A stretch of DNA of 64,000 nucleotides, from contig NZ_MUHD01000036.1 of NCBI RefSeq assembly GCF_002217395.1, positions 1-64,000 on the forward strand, given 5' to 3'. The DNA is from Flavobacterium plurextorum (GTDB lineage: Bacteria > Bacteroidota > Bacteroidia > Flavobacteriales > Flavobacteriaceae). Both the position numbers and the translations under genes were made by a program. Shown piece by piece: positions 9,351 through 18,270 of this stretch. Position 1 is the first letter of the stretch; every line of letters starts with the position of its first letter. Under the pieces are notes generated by a model, which was not told the DNA's origin, did not search any database, and saw nothing but the letters and a program-made list of their open reading frames with translations.

Positions 9351-10325
9351 TTATCTGTTTTTTTGATTCATTTTATCAATGATTACCGCTAACAAAATAA
9401 CAAATCCTTTTACGACCTGCTGCCAAAAAGGTGATACATCCAATAAAACCAATCCATTGTTTAAAACCCCAATAATTACTGCGCCAATTACAGTCCCGGC
9501 AACAGTACCAATACCTCCTGAAAGTGAAGTTCCTCCAATAACTACTGCTGCGATTGAATCTAATTCGTAACTCATACCGGCATTGGGTTGTGCCGAGTTT
9601 AGCCTTGAAGTAACTAAAACACCGCCTACAGCAGCCATCATTCCTGCGATTCCATAAACGGCCAATTTGATTTTATTGATGTTAATTCCGGATAAGAAAG
9701 CTGCTTTTTCATTTCCACCGATTGCATATATATATCTTCCGAAGGTTGTTTTTTTAGTTAAAAAAATAACAATGAGAACCATCGTCAGTGAAATCCATAC
9801 CGGTACCGGAATTCCTAGAATCCAGCCCGAACCTATGAATTCAAATTCAGAACCTAAATTAGAAATAGGAATCCCTTCCGTATAAAGCATTGTAAACCCA
9901 CGGGCAATAGTAAGCATGGCCAACGTTGCTACAAAAGGAGGAATGGAGAATTTAGTAATGACCCAGCCGTTAAAAAGTCCTAAAGCCATTCCGATAAGAA
10001 TCGATACTAAAATTGCTCCTAAGACGGAAAAACCCACAAATAAATCCATAGACTCAAAAGGAATTCCGTTTTTTAATAATCCGGCGCATACTGCTGCGGT
10101 GAAACCTAATACAGAACCTACTGAAAGATCTATTCCAGCCATCAAAACCACTAAGGTCATTCCGACAGAAATACAAACATTGACAGAGATTTGTCTTAGT
10201 ACATTCCAAAGGTTAGCGCTCGTCATAAACTTATCAGACAATAAGCTGATAAAGAGACACAGTAAAAATAATGCAATCAGGGATTGCGATTTCTTAATAA
10301 TAGGGTGGTTTAGAGAGATAGTCAT
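9351..10325 (-). CDS. Ribose-type (RbsC/CUT2) ABC transporter permease
   Basis: 324 residues, with about ten hydrophobic segments. Family landmarks are SVGMTLVVLMAGIDLSVGSVLG, LFNGWVITKFSIPPFVATLAML (the cytoplasmic coupling region), YAIGGNEKAAFLSGI and IAAVVIGGTSLSGGIGTVAGT near the C terminus. It forms the homodimeric inner-membrane channel for the RbsA-like ATPase encoded 8 bp upstream. CUT2 permeases move monosaccharides such as ribose, xylose, galactose, erythritol or apiose-like sugars. Confidence 0.94.
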   Translation of the reverse strand: MTISLNHPIIKKSQSLIALFLLCLFISLLSDKFMTSANLWNVLRQISVNVCISVGMTLVVLMAGIDLSVGSVLGFTAAVCAGLLKNGIPFESMDLFVGFSVLGAILVSILIGMALGLFNGWVITKFSIPPFVATLAMLTIARGFTMLYTEGIPISNLGSEFEFIGSGWILGIPVPVWISLTMVLIVIFLTKKTTFGRYIYAIGGNEKAAFLSGININKIKLAVYGIAGMMAAVGGVLVTSRLNSAQPNAGMSYELDSIAAVVIGGTSLSGGIGTVAGTVIGAVIIGVLNNGLVLLDVSPFWQQVVKGFVILLAVIIDKMNQKNR

Positions 10326-10333
10326 AGTTGTGG

Positions 10334-11824
10334 TTATTCTGGTAAAGCTGATTTTAATAATTTATCTTCATTAGCTTCATTGGCCGGAAAGGAGGCTTTA
10401 ATTTTCCCTTCAGCCATTACTAAAATTCGATCCGAAAGGGCTAGTATTTCGGGAATTTCGGAAGAAACTAAAATGATACTCATTTGGTTAGTTGCAAGTT
10501 CTTTTATTAGATTATAAATTTCATTTTTGGCATTTATATCTATTCCGCGTGTTGGCTCATCCATCATTAAAATTTGAGGATTGGTCGCGAGCCATTTTGC
10601 CAGAACTACTTTTTGTTGATTGCCGCCGCTTAAATTTTGGCAGAGCTGCATTTCAGATGGTGTTTTGATGCGTAATTTTTCGATATAATCCTTTGAGGAT
10701 TCTTTATCTCTTGAAGGGTTCAAAATCCCGAAGGTAGGTAAGCTGGTCAGACTTATATTAGATGAGATATCCATTCCTAAAATTAATCCTTCTGTTTTAC
10801 GATCTTCAGTCACAAAGGCTAATCCATTTTCAATGGCTTCTTTTGGTTTTTTGTGAAATGTATTTTTTTTGTCAATTTCTAAATTATACTGGCTATTTGC
10901 AGGATGCATGCCAAATAGGGTTTCCAATAGTTCGGTTCTGCCGGCTCCCATTAAACCGAATATGCCTAGAATTTCACCTTTTTTTAATTCGAAAGAAATA
11001 TCGTGAAGGAGTTTTCTTTTCTTATTGTTGGGATGATTAAGATTAAGGTTGTTAACTTTTAAAATAGTGTTTTGAAATTGGGTTTGGGTATTTTTTCTTT
11101 CAATAAGCACGTCACGACCTACCATTTTTCGAATTAAATCCTGTTCGGTTGTATTTTTCATTTCTCCCTCATCAATGCTGTTACCATCTCGTAAAACTGT
11201 ATAGTTTTCAGCAATTTTGAATAATTCATCCATTTTATGAGAAATATAGACAATAGTTTTGCCTTCTTTTTTTAACTCATAAATAATGCGATGCAGGTTG
11301 TCTATTTCTTTATCGCTTAAGGCAGAAGTAGGTTCGTCCATCAAAATAACATCAGCATTACAAAGCAGTGCTTTTGCAATTTCGATTAGTTGTTGTTCTC
11401 CTACTTTAAGTTGTTGAACCAATGTTTTAGGAGAAGCATTCAATTGAATTTTTTCGAAAATGCGTTTGGCTTCCGTTTCCATTTTTGAAGAATCTAAAAG
11501 CCCAAGAGGAGTTAAGATTTCTCTTCCAAGAAATAGATTTTCTGTTAGGCTCAGCTCAGGAATCAGATTTAATTCCTGATGAATAATAGCTATGCCTGCA
11601 TTTTGTGCCTCTTTTATACTCGAAAATGAAACTGTTTGTCCATTTAACTGAATTTCGCCGTCGTATTGCGTGTAAACACCTGTCAGGATTTTTAACAAGG
11701 TAGATTTACCTGCACCATTTTCTCCCAATATGGCATTGACTTTTCCAGGATAAAATTTGAAATTTACCTGATTGAGTGCTTTTACGCCTGGGAATTCTTT
11801 TGATATGTTTATTGCTTCTAACAA
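10334..11824 (-). CDS. Ribose-type (RbsA/CUT2) ABC transporter ATP-binding protein
   Basis: 496 residues made of two fused ABC domains, the hallmark of CUT2 importers. Domain 1 has an intact Walker A (GENGAGKST, residues 34-42), signature region LKVGEQQLIEIAKAL and Walker B VILMDEPTSAL. Domain 2 has the degenerate P-loop GLMGAGRTELL that is normal for this family, the signature LSGGNQQKVVLAKWL and Walker B ILMMDEPTRGID. It powers the permease encoded downstream. The gap to the DUF2291 gene upstream is 1 bp. Confidence 0.95.
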   Translation of the reverse strand: MLEAINISKEFPGVKALNQVNFKFYPGKVNAILGENGAGKSTLLKILTGVYTQYDGEIQLNGQTVSFSSIKEAQNAGIAIIHQELNLIPELSLTENLFLGREILTPLGLLDSSKMETEAKRIFEKIQLNASPKTLVQQLKVGEQQLIEIAKALLCNADVILMDEPTSALSDKEIDNLHRIIYELKKEGKTIVYISHKMDELFKIAENYTVLRDGNSIDEGEMKNTTEQDLIRKMVGRDVLIERKNTQTQFQNTILKVNNLNLNHPNNKKRKLLHDISFELKKGEILGIFGLMGAGRTELLETLFGMHPANSQYNLEIDKKNTFHKKPKEAIENGLAFVTEDRKTEGLILGMDISSNISLTSLPTFGILNPSRDKESSKDYIEKLRIKTPSEMQLCQNLSGGNQQKVVLAKWLATNPQILMMDEPTRGIDINAKNEIYNLIKELATNQMSIILVSSEIPEILALSDRILVMAEGKIKASFPANEANEDKLLKSALPE

Positions 11825-11825
11825 T

Positions 11826-12440
11826 TTACTGAAGTTTAATTTGTGATGGAATAATTAAAAGGTCAGTAAACAGAGTTTGTTTTTTACTCAATTTAATGGC
11901 TCCCGAGAATGAAATGCTATCACCAATTTTCACCTTTTTAATTTCTTTTGGCACAACCTCATTGCGAACAATATCATTTAAGCTTTCCGAAACTTTGTTA
12001 AATTGAGCATTGGTTTTAAAATCAGTTAGTTTGACTAAACCGGAAGCATCTCTTAAAGCATTTCCGAAAATGTATTTGGTGTCAATAAAAATGATACCAT
12101 TTTTTTCGTCAGCAATGGTGTAAATACCATCTTTTATATCGAGAATTTTGCCAGTGCTTTTAATCATAAAATAAGCTGAATTTCCTATTCCAAGACGGTT
12201 TCCATAATTTTTAAAAGCAGCTTGCTGATCGGATTTTACCGAAGCAATTAATGTGGTTAAATCTATAGTTTTTTTACTTTTCAAAATGCCTTTATAGTAA
12301 ATGGAATCGGCATAAGCTTTAAAGTCAAAAGATTCTTTTTGTGCTTTTTTAACATCGCTCAGTTTTTTAAAATAAACTGAATTATATCCTAGAATGGCTA
12401 TTATAAGGAAGGCTAAAATATAAACATACTTTTTTTTCAT
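11826..12440 (-). CDS. DUF2291-type small protein of ribose-type importer operons
   Basis: 204 residues with one N-terminal hydrophobic segment (about 5-22), so membrane-anchored with a periplasmic domain, or exported. Motifs such as FDFKAYADSIYYKGI, YGNRLGIGNSAYFMIKSTG and the C-terminal KKVKIGDSISFSGAIKL match my memory of DUF2291, a family found beside RbsABC-like genes and of unknown molecular function. It sits between the binding protein and the ATPase with 1-2 bp gaps, so it is translationally tied to the importer. A role in assembling or assisting the transporter is inference. Confidence 0.72.
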   Translation of the reverse strand: MKKKYVYILAFLIIAILGYNSVYFKKLSDVKKAQKESFDFKAYADSIYYKGILKSKKTIDLTTLIASVKSDQQAAFKNYGNRLGIGNSAYFMIKSTGKILDIKDGIYTIADEKNGIIFIDTKYIFGNALRDASGLVKLTDFKTNAQFNKVSESLNDIVRNEVVPKEIKKVKIGDSISFSGAIKLSKKQTLFTDLLIIPSQIKLQ

Positions 12441-12442
12441 CT

Positions 12443-13363
12443 TTAATAGTCTTTTATATTTGCTGCGTTTATTAATTCGACTTCTACAGGAACTCTTTGA
12501 GGAAAAACTCTTCTCCCTTTAAAATACTCATCTGCATATTGGGCAGCTGTTTGGGCCATAACTTTAGGAAATTGCATACCGGTGGCTACAATTTTCTTTT
12601 CTCTGATTTTTTCAATTACATCTCCGGCGCCATCAAATCCAAAAATTTTGACTTTATATTCCTTTCCTGCTGCTTGCAAGGCTTGAAAAGCGCCCATTGC
12701 CATGGCATCATTGCCACAAAAAACAGCATCAATATCAGGATTTGCCTGCATAATAGTTTCTAAAACCTCCATAGCCTTAGTTCGGTCGAAATTACCACTT
12801 TGTTGTGCCACCATTTTTAGATTAGGAAACTTATCCACAACTGAATGGAATCCTTTTGATCTTGCCCACGTATTATTGTCACCTACGAGCCCAATGATCT
12901 CTACATAATTTCCTTTTTCTTTTAATTCTTTTACAAACTCAATTCCAATAGAAACACAACCAGAGTAGTTATCTGAAAGAATTTGACTTGTTGCCGCATC
13001 ATCCACGTTTACTTCTCTATCCATACAAAAAACTGGGATTCCTGCAGTTTTAGCTTTTAAGATACTGGAAATTGAACCGTCAGAGTCTGTTGGATTTAAT
13101 AGAATAGCATCATAACCAGAAGAAATGAGGTTCTCAAAATTATCGGATTCGATGGCAGGATTATTTTGCGAATCAAATATTTTCGCTTCATAACCTAATT
13201 TTCTGGCATTTTCAGCCGCGGATTCTGCCAGCATTACAAACCAGGGATTGTTTAATGTGGAAACCACAACTGCAATTTTTGGTTTTTCGGCTTTCTCTTT
13301 TGAGGAGCATCCTAAGATTAAAACCAATGTTAACAGGACTAAGGTGAGGTGTTTTGTTTTCAT
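12443..13363 (-). CDS. Ribose/galactose-type (RbsB-like) substrate-binding lipoprotein
   Basis: 306 residues. A lipobox LILGC makes Cys19 the lipidated residue, so the protein is anchored rather than freely periplasmic. The type I periplasmic binding fold is clear: KIAVVVSTLNNPWFVMLAESAAENARKLG, LLNPTDSDGS, VFCMDREV, GLVGDNNTWARSKGF, AVFCGNDAMAMGAFQAL and KIFGFDGAGD. It captures the monosaccharide for the RbsAC-like channel. Its ATG overlaps the TGA of the upstream transketolase subunit (ATGA), so uptake and catabolic genes are coupled. Specificity cannot be assigned, but the Arg and Asp sugar contacts typical of pentose binders (MDREV; DGAGD) are present. Confidence 0.93.
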   Translation of the reverse strand: MKTKHLTLVLLTLVLILGCSSKEKAEKPKIAVVVSTLNNPWFVMLAESAAENARKLGYEAKIFDSQNNPAIESDNFENLISSGYDAILLNPTDSDGSISSILKAKTAGIPVFCMDREVNVDDAATSQILSDNYSGCVSIGIEFVKELKEKGNYVEIIGLVGDNNTWARSKGFHSVVDKFPNLKMVAQQSGNFDRTKAMEVLETIMQANPDIDAVFCGNDAMAMGAFQALQAAGKEYKVKIFGFDGAGDVIEKIREKKIVATGMQFPKVMAQTAAQYADEYFKGRRVFPQRVPVEVELINAANIKDY

Positions 13364-14316
13364 GGTTTTATTAGGTTTAAAGCGGTATTTTTTAACCCTT
13401 CTGCCGATAAACCATAATGATTGAAAATTTCTATTTGAGAACCTGAAACTGTATGGTCATCCGGCAATCCTATAATTTTGAATTTGTTTACGCAGCTATT
13501 TTGGAATAATAAAGAAGCTACTGCTTCCCCTAAGCCGCCATTAATAGAATGTTCCTCCACAGTAATAATGGGTTGATTGTTTGAGGCAGTGCTCAATAAT
13601 AATTCAGTATCTAATGGTTTAATAGTATGTAAACTGATTATTTTGCAGGAAATATTATGTTCTTTTTCCAATAGTTTAGCAGCTTCAAGACATGGAAGTA
13701 CAGCTTCACCAGTAGCAATAAAAGTGAGATCACTTCCTTCCTGAATGATACGCCCTTTTCCAATTTTGAAATCGGTTACATTTGAGTTAAGGTTAGCAGG
13801 CATTGTCTTTTTACCAAAACGCAGGTAAATAGGGCTTTGCATTTTGGCTGCTTGTTTGATAGCTTCGGCGGTTTCAAAATTGTCTGCAGGTGCCACGATA
13901 GTGATGTTATTGATGGCTCTGAGTGCTGCAAAATCATGTAAACTATGATGTGTAGTTCCTAGAGCGCCATAACTTACGCCGGCACTAATGCCGATTAATT
14001 TCACGGCATTATCGGAATACGCTACATCGTTTTTAATTTGTTCCAGTGCTCGAGCCGTAAGAAAACAGGCAGGAGAAACGGCAAAAGCTTTTTTGCCCAT
14101 ACTAGCCAAACCGGTGGCAACACCTACAAGATTTTGTTCGGCAATACCTACTTCAACAATTTGTTCAGGATATTTTTGTCCAAAGGGCACTAATTTTCCT
14201 GAGCCACGAGAATCGCTCGTCACAACCATAATATCTCTGTCTGCTGCTGCTAACGATTGAAGAACTTCAGAAAAGACTTCGAGGTTAGCTGCATCACTTG
14301 TTTTTATTTCTACCAT
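13360..14316 (-). CDS. Transketolase-type subunit, C-terminal half (pyrimidine-binding and C domains)
   Basis: 318 residues. It carries the pyrimidine-binding domain of transketolase (DIMVVTSDSRGSGK, then EVGIAEQNLVGVATGLASMGKKAF with the catalytic Glu that activates thiamine diphosphate), then GTTHHSLHDFAALRAINNITIVAP (about 118-141) and the C-terminal domain VEEHSINGGLGEA. It pairs with the N-terminal subunit encoded just upstream (stop and start codons overlap by one base, TAATG) to form an alpha2beta2 enzyme. Split transketolases of this type transfer two-carbon units from ketose phosphates. In characterised catabolic clusters they serve special substrates such as apulose 4-phosphate, which is a possibility here and not shown. 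Confidence 0.92.
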   Translation of the reverse strand: MVEIKTSDAANLEVFSEVLQSLAAADRDIMVVTSDSRGSGKLVPFGQKYPEQIVEVGIAEQNLVGVATGLASMGKKAFAVSPACFLTARALEQIKNDVAYSDNAVKLIGISAGVSYGALGTTHHSLHDFAALRAINNITIVAPADNFETAEAIKQAAKMQSPIYLRFGKKTMPANLNSNVTDFKIGKGRIIQEGSDLTFIATGEAVLPCLEAAKLLEKEHNISCKIISLHTIKPLDTELLLSTASNNQPIITVEEHSINGGLGEAVASLLFQNSCVNKFKIIGLPDDHTVSGSQIEIFNHYGLSAEGLKNTALNLIKP

Positions 14317-15155
14317 TATTTTAAAACAGTTTCAAGTTCTTGTAATTGTTTGTCTAACTCTTCTACAGCCAAATCGTATTGCTCTTTTGAAGGAACTCCA
14401 TGGTGCCATTTCAATACGTTTTCCATATAGCTAATTCCTTTTCCTTTGGTTGTATGTGCTATGATAAAGGTTGGTTTACCGTTTTTCAATGGTAAATTAT
14501 TGAGCACTTGTGAAAGTTCTTCTAAATTATGTCCATCTACGTGGATTACAGCCCAGCCAAAAGCTTCCATTTTTTGATCTATAGGCTCAAGGCCCATAAC
14601 ATCAGCGTTTGGAGCAGTAATTTGCAGTTTATTGTAATCTAAAATAGCACAGAGATTATCTAATTTATAGTGCGCAGCAAACATCATGGCTTCCCAATTA
14701 GAGCCTTCTGCCATTTCACCGTCACCTAAAATAGTAAAAACCTTTACATCCGAATTGTCTCTTTTTGCAGCCAAAGCAGCTCCTGCACAAATAGGTAAAC
14801 CATGACCTAATCCTCCTGTATTTTGCTCGATACCAGGAATAGCTTTGGTAGGATGTCCTATATAAGGTGATTTGTATTGGCAAAGTGTCAATAAATCTTC
14901 TTCAGGAAAAAAACCTTTGTCTGCTAAAACCACATATAAAGCTTCGACACAGTGCCCTTTACTTTGAATAAATATGTCTCTGGTCTTAGAATTAAAATTC
15001 TCAGGAGAAACGTTCATTACATTATTGTATAATACATTGAGTATGTCTAGAATAGATAGACTTCCTCCTGTATGACCAGCTTTGGCATTATAGATGTATT
15101 TGAGTATTTTTTTTCTACTCTCAATTGATTTTCGTTTTAATTCGTCAATGTGCAT
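14316..15155 (-). CDS. Transketolase-type subunit, N-terminal half (thiamine diphosphate binding)
   Basis: 279 residues. Signature features are the early KAGHTGGSLSILDIL (His contacting cofactor), GHGLPICAGAALAAK and the thiamine-diphosphate motif starting at GDGEMAEGSNWEA and ending in LDYNK (GDG-X27-N pattern, about 146-178). This is the diphosphate-binding half; the other half is encoded immediately downstream. A full-length housekeeping transketolase is normally a single chain of about 660 residues, so this split pair is probably a dedicated enzyme for this pathway rather than the pentose-phosphate enzyme. Confidence 0.92.
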   Translation of the reverse strand: MHIDELKRKSIESRKKILKYIYNAKAGHTGGSLSILDILNVLYNNVMNVSPENFNSKTRDIFIQSKGHCVEALYVVLADKGFFPEEDLLTLCQYKSPYIGHPTKAIPGIEQNTGGLGHGLPICAGAALAAKRDNSDVKVFTILGDGEMAEGSNWEAMMFAAHYKLDNLCAILDYNKLQITAPNADVMGLEPIDQKMEAFGWAVIHVDGHNLEELSQVLNNLPLKNGKPTFIIAHTTKGKGISYMENVLKWHHGVPSKEQYDLAVEELDKQLQELETVLK

Positions 15156-15209
15156 CTTATATTAATTTATCGTTTGTAAAACTTTGCAAATCCATGTGAT
15201 TAATTCAAT

Positions 15210-16613
15210 TTAGTGTCTGTAAATTTCCCAACCCATGTAGTTGCCTAAAGCTTCTTCTAAGATGGCAGCTGTTTTTGAAGCATTCATTACGACGTGATGT
15301 TCAAAACCGTTTTTACAGATGTATTGCATTAGTCCTTGCAAGTCAGGTATTTGAGCGACGGCTCTATTTCCAAAAGTGTTTAGTGCGTCGTCTGTAAGTT
15401 CGCCTTCACCAATATATACTTTAATAATACCTTTTGGATCGTCAGTACTGATTCTTCCATAAGTTAGAGGCATTGCTGGTGTTCTTCCGTCTAAAGCGCC
15501 ATAAGTGTTTTCGACTCCAACGGTAGTTCCAAGAATAGGAGCTGTGCTTAATTGAATGTCCGGTAAGAATGATTTAGCCCAGTTTCCACAGTGAAATAAA
15601 ACGCATTTTTCAGGATCATCAGCATAGTTATTGTTCCAGTCTACCAATGCACTTGGTGATCCTGATGCTAATTGCATGGCGTACATACTCAAAGTTCCTG
15701 TGACATCAACCTCACAAGCACTTGGAAGCATATTTTCACTCATAATACTCATACTTGTACATACATTGCAGCCATAGTTTTGTTGTAATGAAGTCCAACA
15801 TTGTATGGCAGTTGCATCCAGAGCATGTTCTTCCATGAAATCTTTTAGTACCACATCTAATTTGGCAATTTGAAGCATAGCCTCATTTGGTGTTTTGCCT
15901 TGAGCAACATAAGCATTAATCGATTCTAAATGTTTTTTTACCGATGCATCCTCAGCTGTTAGTTTATTTGCTTTTCCTAGAATTTCAGATAAATCTACTG
16001 TGGTTACGGTAATGCCGTTTCTTTGTAATATTTTTTCAGAATAACGAACAGTATTAAAGGCTCCTGGTCTTGCTCCGATAGCGCCGATTCTTACATTTCG
16101 CATTCCTTTTACAACTCTGCAGACAGCAGTAAAATCTAATAAGTCTTTCTGGAAAACAGGGTCAGAAGGACTCATTACATGCTGGCTTGTCAAAGAGTAT
16201 TTTATCCCATATTGATATAAATTATTGCAAACTGAGATTTTACCGCACCAGGAATCACGTCTGTTTACCACATTCATTTTGGTTAATTCATCTGGGTACG
16301 CCTGAATAAGAACAGGAACATTAAGATTGGCTAGTTTTAAAGTATCAGCAACACCTTTTTCATCACCAAAATTAGGCAGCAAAACAAGCACACCCATAAT
16401 TTCGTCTTGGTGTCTTTTGAATAATTCTGCACATTTTTGAGCTTCTTTATACGTTTCTACTCCGCCTAATTTGGTGTCGGTACTGTCCAGTAAAATAGGT
16501 TTGATATTTAACTTTGCTAAAATTTCAATAATTTCAAATCTGGCCTTTTCTACCAAACTGTCAGGAAAAAAATCTCTATTTCCAATAATTACTCCTAATG
16601 TTGATGTTGTCAT
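15210..16613 (-). CDS. L-fucose/L-arabinose isomerase-family protein
   Basis: 467 residues. The N-terminal Rossmann-like domains (LGVIIGNRDFFPDSLVEKAR, MGVLVLLPNFGDEKGVADT), the central GAIGARPGAFNTVRYSEKIL and the metal-binding region with SACEVDVTGTLSMYAM and VLFHCGNWAKSF match the fucose/arabinose isomerase fold, where Glu, Asp and His bind the active-site Mn2+. Such enzymes convert an aldose to its ketose in the cytoplasm. It is the first enzyme gene after the repressor and lies 54 bp before the transketolase subunits. It is shorter than E. coli FucI (about 590) and close to AraA (about 500). The aldose substrate is unknown. Confidence 0.85.
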   Translation of the reverse strand: MTTSTLGVIIGNRDFFPDSLVEKARFEIIEILAKLNIKPILLDSTDTKLGGVETYKEAQKCAELFKRHQDEIMGVLVLLPNFGDEKGVADTLKLANLNVPVLIQAYPDELTKMNVVNRRDSWCGKISVCNNLYQYGIKYSLTSQHVMSPSDPVFQKDLLDFTAVCRVVKGMRNVRIGAIGARPGAFNTVRYSEKILQRNGITVTTVDLSEILGKANKLTAEDASVKKHLESINAYVAQGKTPNEAMLQIAKLDVVLKDFMEEHALDATAIQCWTSLQQNYGCNVCTSMSIMSENMLPSACEVDVTGTLSMYAMQLASGSPSALVDWNNNYADDPEKCVLFHCGNWAKSFLPDIQLSTAPILGTTVGVENTYGALDGRTPAMPLTYGRISTDDPKGIIKVYIGEGELTDDALNTFGNRAVAQIPDLQGLMQYICKNGFEHHVVMNASKTAAILEEALGNYMGWEIYRH

Positions 16614-16636
16614 TTTATTCTTTGGTTTTGTTTTCT

Positions 16637-17398
16637 TTATGCTATTATTACTTCAATTTCGTTGTCGCTAAATACTTGTTTGTGTTTTTCCTCGATGTTA
16701 TCATCAGTTATAATGTAATCAATTAAGGATAGTGCTCCTAAACTGGCCAATGCGCTTTTTCCTATTTTTGTGCTGTCGGCTACCAGGTACGTTACTTCTG
16801 CAGCCTCAATCATTGCCTTTTTTACAACCAGGTCGCTAATACTTGGGTAGGTGAGTCCTGCTTTTAATGAGATTCCTGCCGTGGCTAAAAATAACTTCTG
16901 AACATGCAATCCTTTAAAAAAGTCTGCGGCTTTTTGTCCTGTAAGTGATAATGTTGGCGGCTTGAATTCGCCTCCCGTCATAATCACTTCTATATCTGGA
17001 TCAGCACCTAATAATAAAGCAATGTTTAATGCATTTGTGATTACAGTTAATCGTTTATGACCTTTTAATCTTTTTGCAATTTCTGTTGTTGTTGAACCTG
17101 AATCGAGAATAATGGTATCTCCGTTTTCTATGAATTCCAGACATTTCTGCGCAATAGCCGATTTCTGTTCCAAGTTTTCCTGACGCTGAAGAGAAAAACT
17201 TCTAACCTGATCTTCTACATTTTTAATGCTTGCTCCTCCATGTTCCTTAAGGATCAATCCTTCGCTTTCTAATTTTTCAAGATCTTGACGCACTGTAACT
17301 TCCGTGACTTTGAATAAGCGGGCTAAATCGTTAACTTTTGCAAAACCATCTTCTTTTAACAGGTCTAATATTTTTTCTCTTCTTTGATTTGCTAACAT
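16637..17398 (-). CDS. DeoR-family transcriptional repressor
   Basis: 253 residues from the ATG at 17396-17398 (MLANQRREKILDLL), which I prefer over a start 15 codons earlier because family members begin with this helix and the earlier start lies in the A-rich presumed operator. Residues 1-57 form the DeoR helix-turn-helix (VNDLARLFKVTEVTVRQDLEKLE), and the remainder is the sugar-phosphate-sensing domain with DSGSTTTEIAKRL and VIMTGGEF. It is the first gene of the minus-strand sugar operon, 23 bp before the isomerase, and likely represses it until a phosphorylated intermediate accumulates. Confidence 0.92.
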   Translation of the reverse strand: MLANQRREKILDLLKEDGFAKVNDLARLFKVTEVTVRQDLEKLESEGLILKEHGGASIKNVEDQVRSFSLQRQENLEQKSAIAQKCLEFIENGDTIILDSGSTTTEIAKRLKGHKRLTVITNALNIALLLGADPDIEVIMTGGEFKPPTLSLTGQKAADFFKGLHVQKLFLATAGISLKAGLTYPSISDLVVKKAMIEAAEVTYLVADSTKIGKSALASLGALSLIDYIITDDNIEEKHKQVFSDNEIEVIIA

Positions 17399-17437
17399 GT
17401 TATTTGTTTTTAATATGTGAATAACAAATATAAACAA

Positions 17438-17530
17438 TTGCAAAACAAATTAAAGTAGATGCAAAACAAATATAAAACAAATGTAAAACAAAATAAAAGA
17501 AAAACAAAACAAAATAAAAGAAAGAAAAAG
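17438..17530. promoter_or_regulatory. Repeated GCAAAACAAAT-type motif, candidate DeoR operator
   Basis: Upstream of the repressor gene are tandem copies of a purine-rich motif: TTGCAAAACAAAT (17438-17450), ATGCAAAACAAAT (17459-17471), ATAAAACAAAT (17472-17482), GTAAAACAAAAT (17483-17494), then AAAACAAAACAAAAT from about 17500. Copies are spaced about 10-21 bp. DeoR-family proteins commonly bind such short direct repeats near their own promoter. The low complexity of the DNA lowers confidence. Confidence 0.4.
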
Positions 17531-18067
17531 AAAATTTTAGTTTTTGCTTTTTTAAATAATAAAATATTGTATGTTAGTTGTTTACGTATGTAATTGTGTT
17601 GTTGGTTTCTTTTTCAAAGAGGAAAAATAATGTAAATAGTATTATTTAGTTGTTTGCGTTAGATGTTGCTAATTTCTTTGTTTATTATGATTTATAGTAT
17701 TCAGAAGAAGAAAACTGTAAGTTTTAGACTCAAAAGATTATAATAAAGTTTGTGAACTTGAATTCTTTGGATCTTTGTTTTGTTAGTGCCTCTTAGAGAT
17801 AAATGTTCGTGCGCTAGAATGTTGTTAGAACAGTTTTCTCTTCCGCTTGGGTTTGGTTTATAGGACTGGTGTCTTCTTAGTGAGGTAAACTGATGGTATG
17901 TGTATTGTGTTCCCTTGTTCGAGTGAAACGTTAAATTTGAAATTATTTAGTCTGCTGCTAAATTTTTAGTAATTTATTTTTTATCAAAATTTAAAATTTG
18001 ATAGTTCGTTAAAGTTGGCTGTCTATCTTCCTGCAGTTTCTTATGTCGCTTCAGGAAATAGTAATTA
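17531..18067. other. Noncoding region between divergent loci
   Basis: AT-rich DNA with no credible open frame between the divergent repressor operon and the TonB receptor gene. I see no gene, RNA or repeat beyond the operators listed separately. Confidence 0.5.
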
Positions 18068-18080
18068 TTACTATTTGTAA
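18068..18080. promoter_or_regulatory. Palindromic operator copy 1 (TTAC-TATTT-GTAA)
   Basis: TTACTATTTGTAA is a hyphenated palindrome of the same form as three other copies at 18200-18220, 21242-21258 and 21437-21451. It lies 190 bp before the TonB receptor gene. All four copies occur only in the two intergenic regions of the phosphonate-like locus, so they are probable binding sites of its HTH-cupin regulator. Confidence 0.45.
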
Positions 18081-18199
18081 ATATTTTTTTGATTCGTTGT
18101 GCTTTGTGTTTGTTATTGATTTTGTCTTCAATAAGCTGTCCTTGTTAACATTAAAATTACATAACAATAATCCTCTGTTAAGGATTTCTTAAAATCTAA

Positions 18200-18233
18200 A
18201 AATTTACTATAAGTAAATTTATATCCATTTTTG
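18200..18233 (+). promoter_or_regulatory. Palindromic operator copy 2 and -7-like box before TonB receptor
   Basis: A 21-base palindrome at 18200-18220 with arms AAATTTAC and GTAAATTT around TATAA. Six bases later CATTTTTG (18226-18233) resembles the Bacteroidota -7 box TAnnTTTG with one mismatch. The operator would cover the position of the -33 element, which fits repression. The receptor ATG is 38 bp after the box. Confidence 0.55.
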
Positions 18234-18270
18234 CAGTGAAATATTTACTAATATTAATAATTTAACTGAA

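Noticed and set aside
9379..10374. Plus-strand frames opposite the permease gene
   Set aside because: They are antisense shadows of a clear CUT2 permease; codon bias and family matches favour the minus strand.
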